Made by a program: the position numbers and the translations under genes. Shown here piece after piece: positions 12,701-21,546 of a stretch of 64,000 nucleotides of DNA. Numbering within the stretch: the first letter of the stretch is position 1; every line of letters starts with the position of its first letter. This DNA is from Filobasidium wieringae (taxonomy: Eukaryota > Basidiomycota > Tremellomycetes > Filobasidiales > Filobasidiaceae). The notes beneath the pieces were generated by a model. The model was not told where the DNA came from. It saw only the letters and a list, made by a program, of their open reading frames with translations, and did no database searches. The stretch lies in contig BCIV01000002.1 of assembly GCA_001600055.1 (NCBI GenBank), positions 66,287 to 130,286 of the forward strand, in the 5' to 3' direction.

Positions 12701-14221
12701 CACCGACATTCCGTCTCACCAAGCATCTCATTCAAACCCTGAGCAATTTCTGCGATCATTCGCAACTCGTCGAGACTGTCTCTGGAGATGGCTTGAAGGA
12801 TCTGATTGGACAACTGAGTCTGGGGCTGTTGATGACAGACAATTCAGACGGAGAGTTGAAGGACATGTCCCGGTTCATGAACATGTCCATTCTCAGACTG
12901 TTTGCGACTGGACCCCGCATCACTATTTATGAGTTAGTTTTCTCCCTACCGATACATCTCGCTTTGTGCTGAACCTTTCACACAGTGCTCTTTTCAAACT
13001 CCTGCGATCATTGGTAGTCGACTTCACAGAGGCTGATTCAGAACAAGATCTCAAAGCAAGGCATGCAGAATTGATCCTGAAATGCATATGGAAACGGTCT
13101 CGAACGGCTCCGGAAGACTTCAAAACTGGAGTCCTTGCTGAGCAGGACTTGTTCACGATTATTGAAGAATTCCTCCAGGTAATCTCTCCAAAAGAGTGGA
13201 GGATACGAGCGGCGAAGCGGGTACCACTAGGGGATATGCCATTACGTACGGTCAAGGTCCTCATTCAACACGCCGTTAGTGAGTAGGACATGACATAAAA
13301 TAGATACGAACGAAGCTGATAAATCCGCTGCCGCGAAAAGCTGGTGTGGGCAGAGACGCTGTGTTTGATTGTTTGCAAAGCATATATGGGGATTTAATGG
13401 AATCGACATTCGTCTATGAATATGTGTTCCGTATAGGTGAGCTCTTCCGCGTTGTCGATATCACAACCTAATGACTGACTTGATGGTTAAGCAGCCGCTG
13501 GAGACGGAACTCCCAGTGCAGCTCCTGTTAGTGCTGTATCTGCTCAATCTTCTTCCAAATCTCCTACGCCATCTCATATGAACGGACTTGGTCAGGATGA
13601 GCTCGCCGCTAAGCAAGTTAGACCGGTGATTGCACCGCAACAAGAGGAGGCTAGTGAACCCGCTGCTCAGCCGCACAAAGAGAAGCCTGCGCGATCGCAT
13701 CTTATTGAGGACGATCTCGACCGGGATCTAGAAGAATTGATTAAACTAGCGTCTCGGCCGGGCGGGTCCAAAGAGCCGGTTTGTCCTGATTACGGTTCAT
13801 CTATTGAGATCTCCTACTGATCCTGTATCATTACACAGACACAAAACCTGGCCGCATTCCTCAAGATCAATCCTCTTAAGCAGGCTAAGTTTGAGCAACT
13901 GCTTGACGCGACGTTAGGAACTTCTCCCTTCAAGATGTTCATCAAGCGGTCCGTCAACCGATACCTACAGGGAGCACAGCCAGGTTAGTTCCTCTATATC
14001 TCTTACAGCCACGCAAGACCCCTGAACGTGGCTCGACCTTATGAACAGAACCTACCGCATCTGCCATAAAATCCCCTGAAAAAGTACCAAATAAGCGGCA
14101 GTCTCTTGCACCGGGACCGCCCATACCAGTCAATGCGGACGACGACACGCAGCTAGCGATGTTGAAAGACAAACTTCGTTTCTTTGCTAATGCAGGAGCT
14201 TCGGAGGCTCCTGACCCTTGA
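6770..14221 (+). CDS. Multi-TOG microtubule polymerase, XMAP215/Stu2/Alp14 family
   Basis: Processive microtubule plus-end polymerase acting at kinetochores, spindle poles and plus ends. HEAT-like TOG arrays read in order: TOG1 (NWKARVSAYTDLV, KWAVDTNAAAQEKGLEAL, IEVALLYVE), TOG2 (SPKWKDKVELLAECQ, VVSSAAGVIAALA), a Pro/Ala-rich basic linker (8740-9110), TOG3 (DSQWKERLASAERLQEW), TOG4 (SDSWKERKAAFEALNAELE), another basic linker (10920-11290) and a C-terminal TOG-like block (SREKRDLARWSYD, then DNKYKDKLVAIFGLID, YRYL-type helix YEYVFRI), ending in a short tail with KLRFFANAG. About 18 short introns leave roughly 2,100 residues. One intron (13275-13315) is only 41 nt. Yeast relatives Stu2 and Alp14 have two TOGs, so this is the long, animal-like architecture. 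Family assignment is firm; the exact number of TOGs needs a profile search. Confidence 0.9.
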
Positions 14222-14952
14222 AATCTTCGAGAAACGGCCTCATATACCCGGACACAGTCATTGTAGTTGTATTTTCACTTGCATGCATGTTGCTCGAACC
14301 ACATCGTAATCGTACTTCGAAGATCTTGTCATGTACTATAGAGTGATCAATCGATCCATATCCACGTATGTACTCCTGAGGGGTTGCAAGGCTATGAAAC
14401 AGTAGCCTGGGATACTCATCACAACCAAAACGATTCATAAGACTCGGCACAAGTCAAACATCCGACATTTCGGCTGCGCTCGAGACGTTCGGAACCTCGG
14501 TATTGATCTACAGATCTCTCGGGTTCATCGAAAGGAACGGCGGCGGTATAAGTACCATACTTCGATCGAATAAGCGGATCGTGCCAACAAGGGATGTTAC
14601 ATCCCTGATTTCTAGGGTAGTAGATAGCATCATTGCGAATAAAAGGATCTTCACTCGCAAGCTTCATTCCCATGACGTACTGGTTGGTCGTAATCACGAG
14701 ACGAATGCAGTGAAGAGGTCGGCTGACGAGCGTCACATAGCTTGATCAGATGGTATATAGGTTCGGAGTGTTCGTCCCGTCAGCCTGTCTTTGACTTTCC
14801 TCCATATCTTCCCATCACCGCAAACACACTTTTGATCTTGAACGAATCAGAAATAACCTCTTCAACCACATACAAATTTAACTCGTACGTAGGTGAATCA
14901 CTCATGGCAGTCTGCGGTGGCTGAACCTGATCCGTTTCGTTCATCCAGAAGC
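14222..14952. other. Intergenic region downstream of the TOG gene
   Basis: This region contains the TOG-gene 3' UTR and the promoter of the SMP-domain gene. Open frames of 80 codons (14503-14745, +) and 105 codons (14419-14736, -) overlap each other and show no domain. I do not call either. Confidence 0.4.
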
Positions 14953-15153
14953 ATGTCCGGCAAAATGACCCAAGATGACGCTTCCCGTATCGCCTCTACT
15001 CAGGCGCAGGGAGGAAAGGACATGTCATCCGGAGACTTCGCTGCCAGAGCTCAGAGTGCTGGGGATACCAACGCGAACGAAGCTAGCAGTGGAAACGGAG
15101 GACAGGGAGCTGAGCAGGGCGGTCAGGGGAAGAAGTCAACGATATCGACTTAA
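14953..15153 (+). CDS. Small SMP-domain (seed-maturation-protein-like) protein
   Basis: Intronless gene of 66 residues. The central part, DDASRIASTQAQGGKD followed by DFAARAQSAGD, fits the SMP motif (D-A-x-R-I-Q-S-x...A-x-R-A-Q-S-A-x-D) known from plant late-embryogenesis proteins and small fungal proteins. The rest is Gly/Gln-rich and hydrophilic, with no signal peptide or membrane segment, so it is probably an intrinsically disordered cytosolic or nuclear protein. The start at 14953 (MSGKM) was chosen because the motif follows directly; an in-frame ATG at 14893 would add 20 unrelated residues. A role in desiccation or stationary-phase survival is inference from the plant family. Confidence 0.7.
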   Translation: MSGKMTQDDASRIASTQAQGGKDMSSGDFAARAQSAGDTNANEASSGNGGQGAEQGGQGKKSTIST

Positions 15154-15510
15154 CCGGTGTGATCAGATGTATCGTACGCGGTGTCTTTATCTGGGACTTG
15201 TCTTCTGTTCGACTGATGGTGGAGCGATGTACGGCTTGCGAGCGAAATGATGAAAGAGAAATGATGGCTTCACGCTGAAACTCGTCCGATGTACTGTTTG
15301 ACCAATATGAAACGCCGGTTTTACGCGGGATTGAGCGGGTGTTGGGCGGACTTGTCGCAGGCAGCGGACATATCGATACGCGACATGTCCGTCAACCTAT
15401 CCGACAACATCCACTTCGACCTCTTGGGATTTCTTGGAATGATCAACACCATCCGTCCGGTAATCTAGTCCTTCTGTCTCTGTCCCCACCAGTCTCTGTC
15501 CCCTATCATC
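15154..15510. promoter_or_regulatory. Intergenic region upstream of LSC1
   Basis: This gap holds the 3' end of the SMP-domain transcript and the LSC1 promoter, ending in a CT-rich leader just before the ATG. No other feature was seen. Confidence 0.4.
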
Positions 15511-16796
15511 ATGTTCAAGCAAGCCCTCCGAAAGACCGCTCAGGTCACTTCCTGCAAGTGTTCATTCCGTCGTCCGGGTATCAAGTCTCATCACCGAGCT
15601 AACCTTTGTGTGCTCAATTTGGCTTTGATTGTTTTTAGCCCAGCGAACTTTCGCTACCTCTTCCATCTCCCGAGCCGGATATGAAGATACCATCAAGAAC
15701 TTGATCATCAACTCTGATACCAAGGTCATGGTCCAGGGATTCACTGGAAAGACCGGTACTTTCCACTCTCGACAAGCTTTGGAGTTTGGTTCCAAGTACG
15801 TTTGTGGTGTTAGCCCTTCCGTAAGTAACGCTTGTCTGCTTCGTGATACGAAAGTGTGCTAACCGAGCTTGTATCATTGCGCTCTTGTAGAAAGCCGGTA
15901 CGGAACACCTCGGTCTCCCCGTCTACGCTTCCGTAGCGGAAGCCAAATCTGCCCAGAACCCCGACGCAACCGTCATCTACGTCCCACCCCCATTCGCTGC
16001 CGGAGCCATCTTGGAAGCCATCGAGTCTGAAATCCCTCTCATCGTCACCATCACTGAAGGAATCCCCCAGAGGGATCAGTTGATGATCTACAACGCGCTC
16101 AGGAGTCAGAACAAGACGAGGATGGTCGGAGGAAACTGTCCTGGTATGATCGCTGAGAAGTGTAAGATGGGAATCATGCCTGGGCACATTTTCCAAGAGG
16201 GACGAATTGGAATCGTCTCCAGGTCTGGAACGTGAGTTGGCTGTTTCTCATATAGATGGGGGTGCTGGAAACTGATCGATGTCCATCTTGTACAATTAGT
16301 TTGACTTACGAGGCTGTCAAGTGAGTTTCGTTGTTTGCATATCTCAGACAAAGGATTCGACTCAGACTTCCTTTTTATCAACAGCCAAACCACCCTTGCT
16401 GGTCTCGGTCAAACTTTGACCGTCGGAATCGGTGGTGACCCCTTCCCCGGAACCCAGCACATTGACGTCGTCAAGGTCCTCCTTGAAGACCCCAAGACCG
16501 AGGGTATTGTTCTTATCGGTGAGATTGGAGGTACCATGGAGGAGGAGGCCGCCGCCTATCTCGAGCAGTACAACAAGACCCGAGCGAACCCCAAGCCCGT
16601 CGTCTCCTTTATCGCCGGTGCCACCGCTCCTCCCGGTAGGAGAATGGGTCACGCTGGTGCCATCATTTCGGGAGGGAAAGGAACTGCCAGCGCAAAGGTC
16701 GAGGCTTTGGAGAAGGCCGGAGCGAGGATCGCTACCTCCCCCGCTCAGATTGGTGGTTTGATGTTGCAGGCTATGAAGGAGGCTGGTCTCGCTTGA
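15511..16796 (+). CDS. LSC1: Succinyl-CoA ligase alpha subunit, mitochondrial
   Basis: Alpha subunit of succinyl-CoA synthetase, the citric-acid-cycle step that makes ATP or GTP from succinyl-CoA in the matrix. Exons are 15511-15577, 15639-15820, 15891-16231, 16300-16320 and 16385-16796. They sum to 1,023 nt, giving 340 residues, the usual size. The N-terminus [11 protein letters not shown] with following Arg/Ser residues is a typical matrix presequence. CoA-binding Rossmann motifs are seen as [19 protein letters not shown] and [23 protein letters not shown] is conserved, and the phospho-histidine lies in [17 protein letters not shown]. The fourth exon is only 21 nt (encoding LTYEAV). The partner beta subunit is not in this window. 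Confidence 0.96.
16300..16320 (+). other. LSC1: 21-nt internal exon of LSC1
   Basis: This exon is bounded by an ATTAG acceptor and a GTGAGT donor. With the preceding AC and following C it reads T-L-T-Y-E-A-V-N, the conserved link between RSGT and QTTLAGLGQ in the alpha subunit. The two flanking introns are about 68 and 64 nt. Confidence 0.85.
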
Positions 16797-17214
16797 AGAG
16801 TTGGATATAGAAAGGAGTAATAACGATACGATTTGTACGATTTGGGATGCTGATGAAATCGTTTACAAAGTGTGACGAGACGCATGGACCAGGTGTCGAA
16901 GTTACCAGACAATTTTGTTATCCGTCGTTATCCGTCTTCTCGTGACTTCTTGAGAAGCAGTAGTGTAATTACAAAACAGCTCCAATAGGTCTTCTTGAGC
17001 ACCCGATTCAGCCTTGAACAGATGTGCAGGTTAGCTACCTGTTTGCTCTAAATGGCCTGACAAAACCTGAAACACCGCGAAATCTACGTGGTCACGTGAT
17101 CGTCGCCTGACTTGCCAAAAGTTGAACAAGCTCATATCAGCAATTCATCGTTGTTATCGTTCTTCACCTAGAAACCCCGATCATTCAAACGTTGCTATAG
17201 AATCATATTGAATC
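16797..17214. promoter_or_regulatory. Intergenic region LSC1 to NOC2
   Basis: This region contains the LSC1 3' UTR and the NOC2 promoter. It includes an E-box, GGTCACGTGATC, at 17090-17101, and a repeated TTATCCGTC near 16917-16934. Confidence 0.45.
17090..17101. promoter_or_regulatory. CACGTG E-box (Cbf1-type) upstream of NOC2
   Basis: GGTCACGTGATC lies about 115 bp before the NOC2 start codon. TCACGTGA is the classical binding site of Cbf1-like bHLH proteins. The same 12-mer occurs in the ILV2/YTA12 divergent promoter. Function is inferred from motif and position only. Confidence 0.4.
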
Positions 17215-19943
17215 ATGGCTAAAGCTACCAAACAGACCAAGAAGTTTGTTTCTTCTGGTAAACTCAAGCAGGAAATCGATAAGCGAAGAAAACACCAAGC
17301 TATCAAGCGAAAGACGGCTGGACGTGAAGCGACCAAGTTGAGGAAAGAGCGAAAAGGAAAGGGGAAGCATGCGGATGAAGATAGTGATGATGATGAAGAG
17401 GATGACGAAGAGGATATCGATGCTCTAACTGGAGGTAATGAAAAGTCCAAGGGTAAAGGCAAGGTCGAGGTAGATATGAAGGCCCTTGCAGGAGTAAGTT
17501 TCTTTTGACAAAGCATCCTACGATAACACGAGCTAAATGTAGCAAATTTAGGCCGACAATGACGAAGGATCAGAAGCAGATCTTTCGGAAGAATTCTCTG
17601 ACCTGGAAGAGGAAGATGACGACGTTGAAGATGAGGCAGCTCTCGCTGCGGATGAGGCCGCCATGGCTAAATCTCTAGCGGAACTCGCCAAGAAGGATCC
17701 CGAATTCTTCAAGTATCTAAAGGAGAACGATGCGGAATTGTTGGATTTCGAAGGTGGAGATGATGACGAGGATGATGAGCCAATTCCCAAGAAGAGCAAG
17801 AAAGCGGCTAAGGCTGAGAAGAAGGCTGATGCTAAAGGCAAGGCTAAGGAACAGGTGGACGATGATATGATGGAATACGATGCTGGCAGTGACGACGAGG
17901 AAGAGCCAGAGTTTGGTGAACCAGAAGAGGAGAAGGAGGTCGAGAAGGTTTCCGTTAACATGAGGATGCTTAGATCTTGGCAACGAGCCATGATTGAGCA
18001 CCAATCGCTCCGATCACTGAGGAAGACCATCTTGGCTTTCCGAGCGGCAGCTCACATGAATCAGGACGATGAAGATGAGATCGAGACGAGATACAAGATT
18101 GACAGTGCTCAAGGTATGTTGGTCTCCCGTATATCCCTAACGATTGCTTGCTGATCTATTGATTGTGTAGTTTTCAACAAGCTTATCCTGACTGCTCTTA
18201 AATACACCCCTGTCGTCCTTGGAAAGCACATGCCTGCCAAAGAACTCCCATCCGGAAAATTGTACGCAATGTAATTCTCCGGATCTCGATATACTGCTAA
18301 CGATTCAGCGGACTATACAGCAAAACGCAACCTCCCCCTGCCGCCCACGCTACTCTCCCTCGATTCGCTCTCTCTCACTTCACCACCATCATGTACCTCA
18401 TCAAGTCCCTTCCTTCATCCCCTGCAGCTGGTGATGGTGAAGATCAGGCAGACGGACTTCTGTACACCGTTATTACGGAGAGTACCAAGATGCTACCCTG
18501 GGTTATGGACGGAAAGAGGCAGATCAAGGCTTATTTGAAGGTGAGATCAAAAGTTCTTTGGATCCGAAGTCTCAGCTAAACACCATTGCTTTCACCTCAG
18601 CTGTTGCTCGATCTCTGGTCTTCTGCCAGTGATAACGTTAGGATCGCATGTTTCTTGGCTTCTAGGAAAGTCTACGTGGCTGGAGATGAAACGATCAAGG
18701 AGTTGTGCTTGAAGGTTAGTGTATTTCTATCGTCCGGACCAAGTGTGCATCTAGCTAATCCCCGCTCTCCTCTTGCGAAGAACATCTACTCTGCTCTTCT
18801 CCCACCTCTGCGACTCACCTCAGCCCACACCTTGCCTTCGCTCAACCTGATGAAGAACTCGGCTGCTGAGCTCTACCAGATCAATCCAACGGTATCATAC
18901 CAGCACGCCTTTGGATACATCCGTTCGCTTGCCATCCATTTGCGACAAGTCGTGCGTTCCGGCCAGGCCGACACCGAAGCTTTCCGTGCTGTTTACAACT
19001 GGCAGTTCGTGCACTGTATCGATTTCTGGAGTTTGGTTCTGAGCGGAGCATGTGACAAGGAGAAGGTTATTGAGAGCGGTGGACTCGCCAGTCCCCTTGA
19101 GCCCTTGATCTTCCCTCTCGTTCAGATTGCCCTCGGTGTCATTCGGTAAGTCGATCCAGCAGATACTAGGGCGATCAAGCGCTGATGAGTGGTATCATAT
19201 AGATTGGTTCCTACATCCCGATTCTTCCCTCTCCGATTCCATGTTCTCCACTCCATGCTCCGAATCATCGGACGAACCGGGACCTACATCCCTCTCGCTC
19301 CTTTCCTGCTCGAAATCCTTGACTCTGCCGAGTTCAAGAAATCGAATCCCAAAGCTACCTCTCTCAAACCTCTCGATCCAGAATACGTCATCCGCGCACC
19401 CAACTCGTACCTCAAGTCCCGAGTCTACCAAGAAACCTTGGCGGACGAGTTGACGTATATCATGGGGGAGTTCTTTGCCCTCATGAGCAGGAACGTCTCG
19501 TTCCCAGAGATGACCATTCCCGTCCTGTCCAATTTGCGACGATTCTTGAAGAAGGGTGCGGGTTCTGGTAAATCAAAGGCACAGATCAAGACTGTCGTCG
19601 AAAAGATCGAGGCAACTAGGCTTTGGGTCGAGAAGAAAAGGCGAGGGGTAAACTTTGCTCCTAATGAGAGACAAGAGGTCGAGGCGTTCATGGAGGGAGT
19701 CCGTGTGGAAGAGAGCCCAATCGGAAGTTGGATGCGTCTTCAGAAGAAGGTCAGGGATCAACGAAGACAGGAAGTTGAAGCTGTGAGTGCTGTTCTTGAC
19801 AAGCTGTATGCCTTGCAAGCGCTGACTATCGTGTATGTGCTTGTCAGGCTCAACGTGAGGAGCGAAACGATCGCGAAGTCGAATCTGACGATGATGAGGA
19901 AGATAGCGACGTCGAGATGGACTCTGAAGGTGATGAGGAGTAG
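17215..19943 (+). CDS. NOC2: Nucleolar complex protein 2 (Noc2), 60S ribosome biogenesis
   Basis: Nucleolar and nucleoplasmic factor that pairs with Noc1 or Noc3 to mature and export pre-60S particles. The N-terminus is a basic nuclear-localising stretch (KQEIDKRRKHQAIKRKT) followed by long acidic runs. The conserved Noc2 domain covers the second half: FFKYLKENDAELLDF, RSWQRAMIEHQSLRSLRK, ALKYTPVVLGKHMPAKELPSG, LPSLNLMKNSAAELYQINP, YQHAFGYIRSLAIHLRQVV and YNWQFVHCIDFWSLVLSGA. The C-terminus is again acidic (SDDDEEDSDVEMDSEGDEE). About eight introns were seen; one uses a GTTAGT donor at 18716. The stop TAG is at 19941-19943 after a final short exon. Identification is secure. Confidence 0.93.
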
Positions 19944-21195
19944 TGTATCCGGTGTACCCTTCTGAATCCAACATGTTTGTACCCTATATACTGTGCTATT
20001 TTGTGACTGGACCTACGATCACACCGATGTCGTTTGCGATGGCCTGACAGTGACACATTGCCACGCTAGATTCCCAACATTTCATCATTTCCGCGCATAC
20101 CCCTAATCGAACATTTCCGCTTTTTTTGAATAAGCGAACAAAGCAGAGGCCATTATGATCTATTCGTTTACACGTCGTCCTTTGCTGTCAGTTACGGTCC
20201 ATCCTCACTCACCGGTGTGATGGCTGTAGACGCTAAAACGACAATGGAGCGGGTTTTATATTCTGGCTTCGCACACACGGACGCACCCGTTGACACTTCT
20301 GAGGGTGGATCACTTCCATGACCTATCAAACCCCTCAAGATATGAAGATGAAAGGGCTCGATCAAAGATTTCGAACGCAAATAGATGGGGCTTCCTGCAC
20401 GCTGCTCTCTCCTCAAAACGATGAGCCTTGGCCAGAAAAATGGACCATTTGAACGACCTCCTGAAAAATGTAACGGGACGGGTCTTGTAACGAAAAAGGA
20501 TAGCAGTTGGAAGGTACAGCTTGCTTGCTGGAAGGGGCACATGATTTCGAATCATATCGAGATCTTGCCTCAAGCACTTCGTCCTGACGCTGTGGTTTCT
20601 GCGGAGAAGGAAGTGCGCGTGATATCGATCAGATGACCACAGAGAACTTAGCAAAGATGTACCAAAAGACTAACGAGTAGGGGTAATTGCGAGAAGCGAA
20701 GAGATGAAGAAAGCCAATGCCTATCAACGGATCAATGGACAACCTTGTCATTGGGTGACTAGCTATGTAAGGTGAGTTTGTTCGAAGGCTCAGCTGATGA
20801 TATGTATGTCTCATGCGATCAAGAACACTAGGTCAAGTTGACGGTGCTGCTGATTCTTCCGGTCAACTCTATTTGGGGGTAACGTGGAAGTGTATATTCC
20901 ATGATTAGATCACTCGATCGCTGTACAGGAATTCAACGGAGTCAGTAGGTAGAGGCAAGGTCATATCTCTGTAGTACATCCAGTGCGGTCGATGATCACT
21001 CTCGCCTGACGCTCGCCCTTTTACATCTCATTTCCTATCACTCGTCATTCAACGCTCACCCTTGTTCGCTTCTTGAAGAAGGTTCTGACGGTGTCAAGAT
21101 TCGGCTGCTATGGCTCGTGAACGTCAGCAATTGACCAATTGGGAGTGCATGAATCTGGCTTCACTATCGTCAAACAAAGTCGGGCAAAAAGATAT
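19944..21195. other. Intergenic region NOC2 to tRNA
   Basis: This 1.25-kb stretch has no gene I can support. Overlapping open frames at 20192-20654 on both strands have compositions expected by chance. A run of T near 20121 and 3' UTR sequence follow NOC2. Nothing else was recognised. Confidence 0.4.
21191..21195 (-). terminator. Pol III terminator region of tRNA-Glu
   Basis: On the minus strand the tRNA 3' end is followed within about six bases by a TTTTT run (complement of AAAAA at 21186-21190), the standard RNA polymerase III stop. Confidence 0.6.
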
Positions 21196-21288
21196 TTTCC
21201 TACCGGGGAATCGAACCCCGCCCTCGCGCGTTTAAAGAAGTGTTGAATCAATGAGAGGCGCGCATCCTAGCCGATAGACGAGTAAGAA
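21196..21288 (-). tRNA. tRNA-Glu(CTC) with a 21-nt intron
   Basis: On the minus strand the acceptor 5' strand TTCTTAC pairs with 3' GTAGGAA (one G-T wobble). The D-arm GTCT...GGAT matches eukaryotic tRNA-Glu. The anticodon stem CGCGC/GCGCG encloses loop CTCTCA-(intron)-C with anticodon CTC. The T-arm is CGGGG-TTCGATT-CCCCG. The intron, 21231-21251 on the plus strand, sits canonically one base 3' of the anticodon. Box A and B sequences are present, and ATATCTTTTT just downstream provides a Pol III terminator. The mature tRNA is 72 nt before CCA addition. Confidence 0.9.
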
Positions 21289-21546
21289 GATCAATGTTTG
21301 ACTCTTCAATGAAACAATCTATCGATATCATGCCAATGGCCTTATTCGATGGTGATGTGCAGAGACCTAATAACATTTTCATCAGACCATAAGTATGTAC
21401 TCCGGTAAAAGTGGGAAAACTATGCTTTTACGCGGCCATGGGCGAGTAAGGACTAAACTATCTAGTCAAACTATGTCATCGCTGGCTGATATTCACTCGT
21501 CCAACCGACGTTGAACCTCTTGATCATGATTATTTCATATCACTCC

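Noticed and set aside
14419..14736. 105-codon minus-strand open frame
   Set aside because: It overlaps an 80-codon plus-strand frame in a region best explained as 3' UTR and promoter.
20192..20654. Overlapping frames of 83-116 codons on both strands
   Set aside because: No domain, no splice support, chance-like composition.
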